A program made the position numbers and the translations under genes. A DNA stretch of 64,000 nt. Origin: Pseudomonas sp. MH9.2. GTDB lineage: Bacteria > Pseudomonadota > Gammaproteobacteria > Pseudomonadales > Pseudomonadaceae. The notes under the pieces are model-generated. The model had not been told where the DNA came from. It worked only from the letters and a program-made list of their open reading frames with translations, and did no database searches. Positions 1-8,244 of the stretch are shown here, one piece after another; positions within the stretch are counted from its first letter, which is position 1, and the number at the start of each line of letters is the position of its first letter. The DNA is taken from assembly GCF_034353875.1 (NCBI RefSeq), contig NZ_CP133784.1:558001-622000 (forward strand), in the 5' to 3' direction.

Positions 1-532
1 CGAGCATCAACAGGTCCGGGTTCTGCATCAGTAGCATGCCGATTTCTAACCACTGCTTCTGGCCGTGGGACAACAGGTCGGCTTGCTGTTGCAACAGGTC
101 TCCGAGGAAAATCTCATTGGCTACCTCCTCTACCCGGGCAATCACTTCGGCACTGCGCTTGAAGAACAATGCACCGAACACCTTGCGGCCTGTGGGATAA
201 GACATTTCCAGATTTTCAAACACCGTCAGGTTCTCGTAGATCGACGGGTTCTGGAATTTTCGCCCCACTCCAGCGCGGACGATGTTGTACTCATGCATCT
301 TGGTCAGTTCCTTTCCATCGAACTGAATACTGCCGCTGGTAGCGCGGGTCTTACCGCAGATCAGATCAAGCACCGTGGTCTTGCCTGCGCCATTGGGACC
401 AATCACCACGCGCACTTCGTTGCGGTCGATATACAGATTGAGGTTATCAACGGCCTTGAAGCCGTCAAAAGACACGGTCAGTCCCTCGATGGTCAGCACT
501 GGCTTGTTCATTTCAAAACCACTGGCACTCAT
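1..532 (-). CDS. urtD: Urea ABC transporter ATP-binding protein UrtD (partial, runs off left edge)
   Basis: This would be the ATPase subunit of a urea/branched-chain-amide importer on the cytoplasmic face of the membrane. The minus-strand frame is open from ATG at 532 to the window edge, giving 177 codons. A Walker A motif (GPNGAGKTT) lies near residue 45, followed by a Q-loop region (VGRKFQNPSIYENLTV) and the LSHGQKQWLEIGMLL signature region, which is characteristic of UrtD rather than LivG. Walker B is just reached at the edge. The start overlaps the urtC stop as ATGA; an internal ATG eight codons in is an alternative start. Because the upstream urtC is truncated, any operon promoter is probably lost, so expression is doubtful. 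Confidence 0.85.
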   Translation of the reverse strand, partial: MSASGFEMNKPVLTIEGLTVSFDGFKAVDNLNLYIDRNEVRVVIGPNGAGKTTVLDLICGKTRATSGSIQFDGKELTKMHEYNIVRAGVGRKFQNPSIYENLTVFENLEMSYPTGRKVFGALFFKRSAEVIARVEEVANEIFLGDLLQQQADLLSHGQKQWLEIGMLLMQNPDLLML

Positions 533-1065
533 GGTCGGGTCTCCAGGGAGGTGCTGCTAGCAGGCTGAATCGACTGTGGAGCTACGCTGGCTAATTTGCT
601 CACCACAGACATCGACGCGGGCTTGGCAAGGGGCCGTTGCGAGCGACGAAGCAGTTTTGCCAGGGCCTGCCGACCATGAGTATCCCAAAGACCAGCAAGG
701 CCATTCGGGAAATACATGACCACCACGATGAACAGGCCGCCCATCAGGTACAACCATAATTCCGGGAAGGACTCGGAAAAGTAGGTCTTGCCGTAGTTGA
801 CCAGCAACGCGCCGTACACGGCGCCAAGCAGCGACATGCGCCCTCCTACCGCCGCGAATATCACCATCTCGATGGACGGCACGATCCCCACGAACGAGGG
901 CGACATAAAGCCGACCTGCAAGGCGAACATCGCACCGCCAATGGCCGAGAATGCAGCCGCCACACAGAACACGAAAATTTTGAAACTGGCTACGTCATAA
1001 CCGGAAAACCGCACGCGCTCTTCCTTGTCGCGCATGGCCATCAACAACCGACCAAGCTTGGACAA
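529..1065 (-). pseudogene. urtC: Urea ABC transporter permease UrtC, 5'-truncated remnant
   Basis: UrtC permeases are usually about 360 residues. Only about 178 C-terminal residues remain, beginning inside the conserved stretch SKLGRLLMAMRDKEERV, which normally sits mid-protein. The rest shows family features: GYDVASFKIFVF, an AIGGAMFALQVGFMSP segment, several hydrophobic membrane spans and YFPNGLAGL near the end. Reading upstream, the frame meets TGA at 1072-1074 and homology stops; DNA beyond about 1066 encodes a different protein on the other strand. The TTG at 1065 is the only nearby start-like codon and has no ribosome-binding site. The fragment has probably lost its N-terminal membrane segments and is non-functional. 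Confidence 0.85.
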
Positions 1066-1066
1066 T

Positions 1067-1663
1067 GGTTTTCAGCGCAAAGGAGATCGAATCTCAGCAC
1101 TGCAATTTGCGAATGCCGAAGACTTCACTGCTGACGATTACGTGCTCGCTACCGGCAACGCCAGCGATCGACTCGCGGCCCAATTGGGTATCCGCCTGCC
1201 GCTCTACCCACTCAAGGGCTATAGCTTAACTTTACCGCTTACCAGCAACGTCGGCGTCCCGGAAACCAGCGTGACCGACTTCGACAACAAGGTGGTGTAC
1301 GCTCGACTCGGCCAACAGTTTCGCGTCGCCGCCATGGTCGACATTGGCATCAAAAACACCCATCCCGACCCAGAGCGCATTGCGGCTCTGTGTCGCCTGT
1401 GCGAAGAAGCCTTCCCTGACGCAGGCGATTATCACCAGGCACGCGGCTGGGCTGGGCTACGCCCTTCTACACCGCAGGGGCCGCCCATTCTGGGACCCAG
1501 TCCCTTCAAGAATTTCTGGCTCAACACTGGCCACGGAAGCCTCGGTTTTACACTCGCGAGCGCCTGCGGTCAGATAGTGAGCGACCTTATCGCCGGTAGA
1601 CCGGCACCGATCCATCTGGAAGGCCTGACGTTAAAAGGCCAGGATTGCCCCCCAAGGAGTTGA
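1067..1663 (+). pseudogene. D-amino-acid dehydrogenase (DadA-like) C-terminal half, 5'-truncated
   Basis: About 198 residues match the C-terminal half of DadA-type FAD dehydrogenases (about 410-430 residues when intact), which oxidise D-amino acids to 2-oxo acids at the membrane. Visible landmarks are YPLKGYSLTLPL, then RGWAGLRPSTPQGPPILGP and the FAD-contacting tail LNTGHGSLGFTLASACG. The N-terminal dinucleotide-binding GxGxxG half is absent; homology starts at about GFQRKGDRISALQ, directly at the urtC junction. An open frame continues upstream to ATG 1025 but only by reading antisense urtC DNA, so that start is not credible. The next gene encodes a RidA protein, a common partner of imine-producing oxidases. 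Confidence 0.82.
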
Positions 1664-1667
1664 CACC

Positions 1668-2027
1668 ATGACTATTAAACGAATCGACCCAAACGGGCGC
1701 CTCAGTGGTGTTGTCGTCCATGGTTCTCTGGTTTACCTGTCTGGACAGGTCCCCAACGACCGACGCCTGGACTGCGAGGGCCAGACCCTTAATGTATTGG
1801 AAAAAATTGATCGACTTCTGGAACGTGCATCCAGCAGCCGCGAACATCTAGTGAGCGCGCATATCTGGTTGAAGGATATCGATCGCGACTTCGCAGTGAT
1901 GAACCGTATCTGGAGCGAATGGCTGCCAACCAGATGTGCGCCGGCCAGAGCGACAACTCAAGCCACGCTGGCCTCGTCCGACATTTTAGTTGAAATCATG
2001 GTGGTTGCAGCGATACCGACGGTTTGA
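1668..2027 (+). CDS. RidA family reactive intermediate/imine deaminase
   Basis: This 119-residue protein of the YjgF/YER057c/UK114 family would hydrolyse 2-imino or enamine intermediates released by PLP enzymes or amino-acid oxidases. Seen: the SGQVPND segment near residue 27, the central EKIDRLLERASSSREHLVSAHIWL helix-strand region with the usual spacing, and APARATTQA near residue 92, holding the conserved substrate-binding arginine. The AUG follows an AGGAG box at 1652-1656 by about 12 nt. It starts 5 nt after the dadA fragment stop, so it was probably the distal gene of a dadA-ridA unit. Loss of the dadA 5' half may have removed its promoter. Confidence 0.85.
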   Translation: MTIKRIDPNGRLSGVVVHGSLVYLSGQVPNDRRLDCEGQTLNVLEKIDRLLERASSSREHLVSAHIWLKDIDRDFAVMNRIWSEWLPTRCAPARATTQATLASSDILVEIMVVAAIPTV

Positions 2028-2491
2028 ATCACTGCCGCGTTCGAACGCCGATATCGTGCGATGTTCAGGAAAGAGGAGACAGCGGGGGATCTCGTACCCA
2101 TCAGCACGACTGCCCATTGAGCTTCGGCGAGCATACACAGAGGACACCACTGTCAGCTGGTTGTGCTTTCGCGCAACGCGGCATCCCTGGCGCACCATTG
2201 GATACTGGGTTTTATCTGGTCCAGTTTTTTAAATGCTCGATCAATACCTGAAAATCAAGCACTGATCGTCGCAATTGGGGCTTCAGGCAGGTGAACGCCG
2301 ACCTGCCATGTCAGACTTATCACCCGCGTGTTGCCGTACTAATACCGCCATATCTAAAGCTACCTACCCTGTATATGCTCAAAAAAATAGCAAAATAAGT
2401 ACAGATCGCAAGGTATTCCCCAGCAGTTCGCACACTCATAATGGAAATGAGACAAGTTGGCATTTCTACTCCATGGGGGGGACGAAAGACG
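2028..2491 (+). other. Intergenic region, no gene recognised
   Basis: These 464 bases separate ridA from the ABC cassette. I find no reading frame with recognisable protein features. A short inverted repeat (GGCAGGT at 2286-2292, ACCTGCC at 2301-2307) could form a hairpin but has no T-run after it. The 3' part should hold the promoter of the downstream cassette; I could not pick a convincing -35/-10 pair. Confidence 0.4.
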
Positions 2492-3457
2492 ATGTACAAA
2501 GACAACATCATTAGAAGTCGGGCGACCGACAACATCGCGTTCATGGGGGTGGTCGCTGTTGCTATATTTGCCATCACGCTCTTTGCTGGCGCTGGTGAGG
2601 GGGGCTTAGCAAAGCTGATGGGGCCCGTCGTTGCCGACCTCAAGTCACCCCTGCTACGTGATCTCGCGGTGGCGTTCACCTTGACCGTCACGCTGGTCGC
2701 CAACCTGTTCATCCTGGGACGATTCCCTTTGCGGGCGCAGATCATCACCGTATGGGTCGAGCTGCTTCTATTGTTCCTGCTATTTTTCGACAGCTTCAAT
2801 TTGTCTTACAGCTTCATCCTCAGCAAAGTCGGATTCATGATCACCCAAGGGGTGTTCACCACTGTCTACGTGTCCGCTATTTCTATCAGCATCGCCTTCG
2901 TCCTGGCGCTGCTGGGAGCGACGGCAAAGTTATCGTCCAACGGCTTTGCTATTGCGATTGCCAACTTTTACACCTCATTCTTTCGCGGTGTGCCGCTGCT
3001 GATCCAGATCTATCTCATCTACCTGGGCATTCCCCAACTTGGCTATGTAGTAGGTGCGGTTCCGGCCGGAGTCCTGGCGCTGTCGCTCTGCTACGGCGCC
3101 TACATGACAGAGATCTTCCGTGCGGGCATCCGCAGCATCCCGCGCGGCCAGTGGGAGGCCTCCAGAGCTATTGGCTTGACCCCTTTCCAGGTCATGACCC
3201 GAGTGATCATGCCGCAGTCCATGCGGCTGATCATTCCGCCTACAGGCAACCAGTTCATTTCAATGCTCAAGGACAGCTCGTTGGTGTCAGTCATTGGAGT
3301 CTGGGAGTTGATGTTCCTGGCGCGTACACAAGGGCGTGCCGAGTTCCGGCATCTGGAGATGCTGATCACCGCCGCCGTGCTCTATTGGCTGCTGTCGATC
3401 GTTCTGGAGACCGTCCAGTCTCGCCTCGAGAAGCGCTTTGACCGCGCTCACCGCTGA
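2492..3457 (+). CDS. Polar amino-acid type ABC transporter permease
   Basis: An inner-membrane permease of the His/Glu/Gln/Arg/opine family (HisMQ type), 321 residues from ATG 2492. A G-rich run about 11 nt upstream acts as a plausible ribosome-binding site, whereas ATG 2441 has none. Hydrophobic spans occur in the N-terminal third (an extension compared with typical 220-250-residue family members) and throughout the conserved domain. The cytoplasmic coupling segment EIFRAGIRSIPRGQWEASRAIGLTP near residue 230 is diagnostic, and IMPQSMRLIIPPTGNQFI follows it. A single permease gene plus the adjacent ATPase suggests a homodimeric channel. The substrate is not readable from sequence. Confidence 0.88.
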   Translation: MYKDNIIRSRATDNIAFMGVVAVAIFAITLFAGAGEGGLAKLMGPVVADLKSPLLRDLAVAFTLTVTLVANLFILGRFPLRAQIITVWVELLLLFLLFFDSFNLSYSFILSKVGFMITQGVFTTVYVSAISISIAFVLALLGATAKLSSNGFAIAIANFYTSFFRGVPLLIQIYLIYLGIPQLGYVVGAVPAGVLALSLCYGAYMTEIFRAGIRSIPRGQWEASRAIGLTPFQVMTRVIMPQSMRLIIPPTGNQFISMLKDSSLVSVIGVWELMFLARTQGRAEFRHLEMLITAAVLYWLLSIVLETVQSRLEKRFDRAHR

Positions 3458-3472
3458 ACAAGGATCACCACG

Positions 3473-4243
3473 ATGAATCGCGCCCTCGATCCCCTCAGCC
3501 CTACCCTTCAGCCGGCAGTGTCAGTTCGCAAACTGCAAAAATGGTATGGCGATTTTCACGTTCTCAAAGACATCGACCTGGACATTGCTTCCGGGGAAAT
3601 CCTCGTGATTTGCGGGCCTTCCGGGTCCGGAAAATCGACGCTGATCCGCTGCCTCAATCTGCTGGAGGACTTTCAGAAAGGCGAAGTACTCATCAGCGGG
3701 ACAGCACTGACCCGCAGCGCGGAGAGTGTGGCGGCGGTTCGGCGGCACGTCGGCATGGTCTTCCAGCAATTCAATTTATTCCCGCATTTGACCGTGCTGG
3801 AAAACCTGATGCTGGGGCCGCGCCTGGTGAGCAAGCTCAGCGAAGCGGAGGCCCGCCAACTAGCGCACGAATACCTCACGCGTGTGCGGATTGATAACCA
3901 GGCCGACAAGTACCCCGGCCAGCTCTCGGGCGGGCAGCAGCAACGGGTCGCCATCGCCCGCGCCCTCTGTATGCGACCACGGATCATGCTGTTCGACGAG
4001 CCGACTTCGGCGCTTGACCCTGAGATGGTCAAGGAGGTGCTCGACGTGATGGGCGAACTGGCACAGGACGGCATCACCATGCTGTGTGTGACCCACGAGA
4101 TGGGCTTCGCTCGGCGGGTGGCTGACCGGATCATCTTCATGGACCAAGGGCGAATCATTGAGCAGGGCGAACCACAGGCTTTCTTCGATAACCCGCAACA
4201 CGAACGGGCCAAAGAATTCCTTTCGCAAATCCTCAGCCATTGA
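3473..4243 (+). CDS. Polar amino-acid ABC transporter ATP-binding protein (GlnQ/HisP type)
   Basis: A cytoplasmic ATPase of 256 residues that would power the permease encoded 15 nt upstream. Walker A is GPSGSGKST near residue 49. The Q-loop lies in [18 protein letters not shown], the ABC signature is [15 protein letters not shown], and Walker B is [15 protein letters not shown] followed by the VTHEMGFAR switch histidine. Length and motif order are those of complete GlnQ/HisP subunits. Order permease-ATPase-binding protein on one strand with short gaps indicates an operon. Confidence 0.93.
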   Translation: MNRALDPLSPTLQPAVSVRKLQKWYGDFHVLKDIDLDIASGEILVICGPSGSGKSTLIRCLNLLEDFQKGEVLISGTALTRSAESVAAVRRHVGMVFQQFNLFPHLTVLENLMLGPRLVSKLSEAEARQLAHEYLTRVRIDNQADKYPGQLSGGQQQRVAIARALCMRPRIMLFDEPTSALDPEMVKEVLDVMGELAQDGITMLCVTHEMGFARRVADRIIFMDQGRIIEQGEPQAFFDNPQHERAKEFLSQILSH

Positions 4244-4345
4244 CGGCCGGAGGGGCGGCAGGACGCAGTCGGCACTATCGCCGTGCACTCATCAGCGGAT
4301 AAGCCTGACCATCCGCGTCAACCTGCAACATCTGGAGACTTACCG

Positions 4346-5185
4346 ATGACCTCAGTCACTCGCTTCTTCGCTGCCGCAGCTGTCGCCAGCGCCGTATTCG
4401 TCACTACAGGCGCTGCCTGGGCTGGCGCAACGCTCGACCGCATCCATGAAAGCAAGGTCATGAAAGTAGCGACTGCCGCTAACTGGCCACCTCAGTCGTT
4501 CCTGGGTGACGACAATGCGCTAAAAGGCTTTGATATTGATGTGGCCACCGAGATCGGCCATCGACTGGGCGCCAAGGTGACGTTCGTCACGCCGGAGTGG
4601 GGCATCATCACCGCAGGGCGCTGGTCAGGCCGTTGGGACATATCGGTCGGCTCCATGACCCCCACCACCGAGCGCGCACGCGTCCTCGATTTCCCCGCCA
4701 TCTATTACTACACCCCTTATGTGTTTGCGGTGCACAAGGATGCCGCCGGGACCAAGGTCGCTGATCTTAACGGCAAGGTGATCGGCGTCGAGGCAGGCAC
4801 CACTTCCGAGGACTATATCAATCGCCGACTAAAGATCGACGCGGTGGGTGTGCCACCTTTCAGCTATGAGGTCGAGCCAGGCGAAGTGCGGACCTACGGT
4901 GACAGCATGGGGCCTCTGGATGACTTGCGTCTGGGCAATGGCACTCGCCTCAACGCCACGCTGTCCGCACTGCCGACGATCAAGGGCGCAGTGGAACATG
5001 GCTACCCCATCGTTCAGGTGGAGGGCAAACCCGCGTATTACGAGCCTCTGGCGTTAGCTGTCGACAAGGGTGACGAGGCGTTTTCGGCCGAGCTGAAGAA
5101 GATCGTCGAAGACATGAAGTCCGACGGCACGCTGAAGAAATTTTCCGAGAAGTGGTACGGCAACGACCTCACCACCGTGCAATGA
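4346..5185 (+). CDS. Periplasmic amino-acid/amine substrate-binding protein
   Basis: The extracytoplasmic receptor of the ABC system, 279 residues from ATG 4346, preceded by GGAG at 4334-4337. The N-terminus is a signal peptide (hydrophobic FFAAAAVASAVFVTTGAAWAGA, split here only for description) with an AWA-type cleavage site around residue 25. The mature part shows SBP family 3 landmarks: KVMKVATAANWPPQSF, KGFDIDVATEIGHRLGAKV, a DISVGSMTPTTERARVLDF loop and a C-terminal LKKFSEKWYGND. Ligands of this fold are polar amino acids, opines or polyamine-like compounds. The neighbouring amine oxidase suggests the imported compound is oxidised inside the cell. Confidence 0.9.
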   Translation: MTSVTRFFAAAAVASAVFVTTGAAWAGATLDRIHESKVMKVATAANWPPQSFLGDDNALKGFDIDVATEIGHRLGAKVTFVTPEWGIITAGRWSGRWDISVGSMTPTTERARVLDFPAIYYYTPYVFAVHKDAAGTKVADLNGKVIGVEAGTTSEDYINRRLKIDAVGVPPFSYEVEPGEVRTYGDSMGPLDDLRLGNGTRLNATLSALPTIKGAVEHGYPIVQVEGKPAYYEPLALAVDKGDEAFSAELKKIVEDMKSDGTLKKFSEKWYGNDLTTVQ

Positions 5186-5198
5186 CCGACACGACTGT

Positions 5199-5221
5199 AC
5201 GCCCGTCATGACGGCGGGCGT
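5199..5221 (+). other. Intra-operon hairpin between binding protein and oxidase genes
   Basis: ACGCCCG (5199-5205) pairs with CGGGCGT (5215-5221) over a 9-nt loop, 14 nt after the binding-protein stop codon. No T-run follows, so it is not a standard terminator. Such hairpins often protect the 3' end of the more abundant binding-protein message; that role is inferred. Confidence 0.45.
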
Positions 5222-5259
5222 GCGGCATGTCTTTGCTCCTGCCAAAGGATGACCGATTC

Positions 5260-6564
5260 ATGTCCCATTACAGTAACAGTTATTACACCGCTACGATGCG
5301 GTACGCATCGCCGCGCCCGACACTCATTGGCAATGTTCAGGCCGATGTCTGTGTGATCGGTGGCGGTCTGGCAGGTTTGAGCACGGCGTTGGAGCTGGTT
5401 TCCCGGGGACGCTCGGTAGTATTGCTGGAGGCCGCGCGGGTTGCATGGGGGGCTTCCGGACGCAACGGTGGCTTCGTACTGCAGGGCTGGTCCGAAGGGC
5501 TGTCATCAATTGAGCGCCGGTGTGGCACCGAGACGGCAAGCGCGCTGTTCAAGCTTTCTCTAGAGGGCGTGGACATCGTTCGCGAGACGATCGATCAGCA
5601 TCAGTTGGAGGGCTGCGCGCCCACCAGCGGCAAGTTGAGCGTGTTGCGCTACGACGATGGCGATAATCTCCAACGCCTACGTGATCGGATGGCCAAGGAG
5701 TTCAATTTCGAAATGGAGTACCTGGATACCCACGCGATCCGGGCACGGTTGAACACTGAGCGCTATTTTCACGGGTTGCGCGATAGCCATGGGTTTCACT
5801 TCCATCCACTGAACTATTGCCTGGGCGTGGCCGAGTTGATTGAGGCCAAGGGTGGCATTCTCTATGAAAACTCGCCCATGATTCGGGTAGAAAGCCAAGG
5901 CGACCGCCATCACGTGGTGACGCAGCAAGGGGTGATTGACTGTGGCAACGTGGTGCACTGCTGTGGCGGCTATGGCGGCCCTGAGTTCGGCCGATTGCGG
6001 CGCGCTTTTTTGCCGATCGCGACGTATGTGGTGCTCACCGAACACTTGGGCGACCGTCTGCGGGATACGATACGCACCACCGATGCCGTTGGTGACAATC
6101 GCCGCGCCTCGGACTACTACCGGGTGGTCGACGGTGATCGCCTGCTCTGGGGTGGGCACATCACCACTCGAAATGTACAGGATGAAAAGCGTTTGGCGCA
6201 CATGCTGACCGACGATATTCTCAATGTCTTCCCACAATTGCGCGGCCTGCAAATCGAAAAAGCCTGGTCCGGCCTGATGGGCTACGCTCGCCACAAAATG
6301 CCGCACATCGGTACGCTGGGTCCGGGCCTTTGGGCTTGTACATCATTTGGTGGCCATGGTATGAACACCGCGCCTATCGGTGCACGGGTTGTTGCCGAGG
6401 CGATTTGTGGCGAGTCTGATCGTTACCGTCTATTCGATGCCTATGGCCTGGAATGGAATGGTGGGCCTTTCGGGCCTGCAGCAGCGCAGACGGTCTATGC
6501 CGGATTAAAGCTGATGGATATGTTCCAGGAAGCGCGCTCGACACGCCGGGCAGCTAGACACTGA
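5260..6564 (+). CDS. FAD-dependent amine oxidoreductase (gamma-glutamylputrescine oxidase-like)
   Basis: A 434-residue flavoprotein of the DAO/PuuB family that would oxidise a primary or secondary amine, giving an aldehyde or imine plus H2O2 or reduced carrier. The FAD-binding motif DVCVIGGGLAGLSTALELVS lies near residue 28, followed by the family's WGASGRNGGFVLQGW. The C-terminal FAD segment reads TSFGGHGMNTAPIGARVVAEAI. ATG 5260 follows AAAGGA at good spacing; the ATG at 5227 lacks one. It sits directly after the transporter genes and before an Lrp-type regulator, which suggests uptake coupled to catabolism. PuuB itself is one possibility; the exact substrate is unknown. Confidence 0.85.
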   Translation: MSHYSNSYYTATMRYASPRPTLIGNVQADVCVIGGGLAGLSTALELVSRGRSVVLLEAARVAWGASGRNGGFVLQGWSEGLSSIERRCGTETASALFKLSLEGVDIVRETIDQHQLEGCAPTSGKLSVLRYDDGDNLQRLRDRMAKEFNFEMEYLDTHAIRARLNTERYFHGLRDSHGFHFHPLNYCLGVAELIEAKGGILYENSPMIRVESQGDRHHVVTQQGVIDCGNVVHCCGGYGGPEFGRLRRAFLPIATYVVLTEHLGDRLRDTIRTTDAVGDNRRASDYYRVVDGDRLLWGGHITTRNVQDEKRLAHMLTDDILNVFPQLRGLQIEKAWSGLMGYARHKMPHIGTLGPGLWACTSFGGHGMNTAPIGARVVAEAICGESDRYRLFDAYGLEWNGGPFGPAAAQTVYAGLKLMDMFQEARSTRRAARH

Positions 6565-6590
6565 ACCCTATCAAGAGTACGAACCTATCC

Positions 6591-7061
6591 ATGGATGAGC
6601 AGCGCCCCACTTCGTTGTTTCGTTTGACCGAGAAAGACAAGCAACTGCTTGCGCTTTTGCAGCTTAACGCCCGCGAGCCAACGGCCTCTCTGGCACGCAA
6701 GCTTGGGGTCTCGCGCTCCGCGGTACAGGAGCGGATCAATCGCCTGGAAAAGGCTGGGGTTATCACCGGCTACAGCGTGCGAATCGACCAAGACAAGCTG
6801 CAACAAACAGTCAACTGCTTCACCATGACGTCCTGCACCAACAAAAGTTATACCGATGTCATGACCGCACTGCGCAAGATGGATTCGGTCCAGGCAGTCT
6901 ATGCCGTCTCCGGCGAATCGGATTTCATCATTCACGTCGCCACCCATACGTTGGGCGAACTCAACGGCGAGCTCACGCAGATCAACTTGATCAAGGGCGT
7001 GGCCCATACGTCGTCCTACATCGTCATGGAAACGAAATTCAACCGGCGCCTGATGTTGTAG
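6591..7061 (+). CDS. Lrp/AsnC family transcriptional regulator
   Basis: A 156-residue feast/famine regulator. The N-terminal helix-turn-helix reads KDKQLLALLQLNAREPTA then LARKLGVSRSAVQERINRLE (residues about 14-55), linked to ITGYSVRI. The C-terminal RAM ligand-binding domain contains VQAVYAVSGESDFIIHVA. It is transcribed in the same direction as the transporter/oxidase genes and begins 26 nt after the oxidase stop. It probably senses an amino acid or the imported compound and controls the cassette, which is an inference from position. Confidence 0.9.
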   Translation: MDEQRPTSLFRLTEKDKQLLALLQLNAREPTASLARKLGVSRSAVQERINRLEKAGVITGYSVRIDQDKLQQTVNCFTMTSCTNKSYTDVMTALRKMDSVQAVYAVSGESDFIIHVATHTLGELNGELTQINLIKGVAHTSSYIVMETKFNRRLML

Positions 7062-7384
7062 CCCCAAACACGGATGCAAAAAAACCGATCCCGATCAGTA
7101 GTGATCGACTTTCCAGGGCGATGAAAAATCGGAGACTCAAGCGCATTGACAGATACACCGCGTTGGCGTCTTTGATCATTATTGTTTGACGCATAGGGAT
7201 CTGGAAGACGTGTTGCCCGGGCTTACATGGACGCCCTGCTTGCCAAGCTTTCATCTAGTCAGTCCGGTTGGCAGCTTGGTCATCAGCCCTCACCAACTGA
7301 CGACCTCCCGCAGCCGCGTCCCAGGCATGGCTAAGATTACAGGCCATGGCCACCAGTCTGGCAGTGGTCAACGGCTCGATCTCC

Positions 7385-7530
7385 ACCCAAGTGCGGATCG
7401 CCAAACAGTGATTTGCTCGGGGTAAAGGCCTTTGCGGCGGCAATAATGGCCTTAGGTCGATCTCGGACAACCCGGCAGCTTCAAGGATGACAGCAAACTT
7501 GGTTTCGGCTGGCCAGTTCTGAGTCGATTA
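7385..7530 (-). pseudogene. Transposase OrfA-type (HTH) relic, frameshifted
   Basis: On the minus strand one frame gives WPAETKFAVILEAAGLSEIDL. After a frameshift near 7450 the continuation reads YCRRKGLYPEQITVWRSAL (first residue approximate). Joined, these match the helix-turn-helix subunit of IS transposases that carry the 'LSE.ELAEYCRRKGLYPEQI..W' motif. No second ORF, inverted repeat or start codon is recognisable nearby, so this is an internal scrap of an element. The match is from memory of the family and the precise IS family is uncertain. Confidence 0.6.
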
Positions 7531-7699
7531 CTTGTTTTCGGATCAGCGTTTTTCAAGGTAGTTGTCGCGTCAACCGTCTGACTATGCCGCTATTTTCTCG
7601 ACCTGTTGCTCTCGATCCGGGTTCTCCAGCACGGTGCCGATCGGCTCCCAGTTACGTATTTAACCTGACCACTGTTCCGGCTTTTTCTCTTTGCGATGC

Positions 7700-7873
7700 G
7701 TCGTCGGCAGTACCTTCAAAACTGAGCTGCCGGACAACGTCACCTAGGGCATCGGCTTTATCCGCGACATCAAGTCATTCCAGCAGCCGGCGTTCAGTGA
7801 GGCTGAAGTCGGTGCCCTCATGCACACCCTGCGCCTGGACCGCCCGGCAAGCGATGTACGGAGACTCTATTGA
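7700..7873 (+). pseudogene. Unidentified coding fragment with an in-frame stop
   Basis: The frame starting at 7700 reads VVGSTFKTELPDNVT, then TAG at 7745-7747, then GIGFIRDIKSFQQPAFSEAE and VGALMHTLRLDRPASDVRRLY before TGA at 7871-7873. The composition and phrasing look like real protein, with the TAG probably a point-mutated CAG or similar codon. I do not recognise the family. It may be the 3' end of a gene lost from this locus. Confidence 0.3.
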
Positions 7874-8036
7874 AGATTCTCAAGATAGGCGAGAGGGTGT
7901 TCTGACGGCCTTCCTTTACACACAGCCTGCGGAACTCGACCCACTGATTGGATACCACTTCGACGTTATGCCTGCTGTTTACGGTGCGTCTCTGAATACT
8001 GGAGCGCACTGGACTGAAGTGTTTTTCGGCACAACG

Positions 8037-8064
8037 AAAAAAGCGACCCTAAGGTCGCTTTTTT
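8037..8064 (-). terminator. Intrinsic terminator downstream of tRNA-Gly (bidirectional)
   Basis: A run of six A (8037-8042), stem GCGACC (8043-8048), loop CTAA, stem GGTCGC (8053-8058) and a run of six T (8059-8064). It is symmetric, so it can terminate in either direction. Its position 41 nt beyond the tRNA 3' end indicates it ends the tRNA-Gly transcript. Confidence 0.85.
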
Positions 8065-8105
8065 CTACAACTCATGAACTTCAATGAAGTTCACAAGCCA
8101 AATTT

Positions 8106-8181
<76 letters not shown>

Positions 8182-8244
8182 ATCTTGGTGAAGGCCGCTA
8201 TTCTATAGATTCAAATTGTCCCGTCAACCCCTTGATTCAAAAAC

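Larger units (their letters stand above)
7062..8036 (+). other. Decayed accessory DNA between the ABC cassette and tRNA-Gly
   Basis: Nearly 1 kb without an intact gene. It contains a frameshifted transposase relic (7385-7530, minus) and a separate coding-like fragment with an in-frame stop (7700-7873, plus), both listed separately. The rest has short frames with no recognisable protein. The pattern of broken genes against the 3' side of a tRNA gene is typical of an old integration site that has mostly been erased. Confidence 0.55.

Noticed and set aside
1025..1066. ATG at 1025 as the real start of the dadA-like gene
   Set aside because: These first codons are antisense urtC sequence, with no homology to DadA and no Shine-Dalgarno, so the gene is treated as 5'-truncated.
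2286..2307. GGCAGGT/ACCTGCC hairpin as a terminator of ridA
   Set aside because: It is about 260 nt from the stop codon and lacks a T-run.
8075..8093. TGAACTTCA-A-TGAAGTTCA inverted repeat next to tRNA-Gly as an attachment site or terminator
   Set aside because: A one-base spacer is too tight for a hairpin loop and no T-run follows; no second copy or integrase supports an attachment role.
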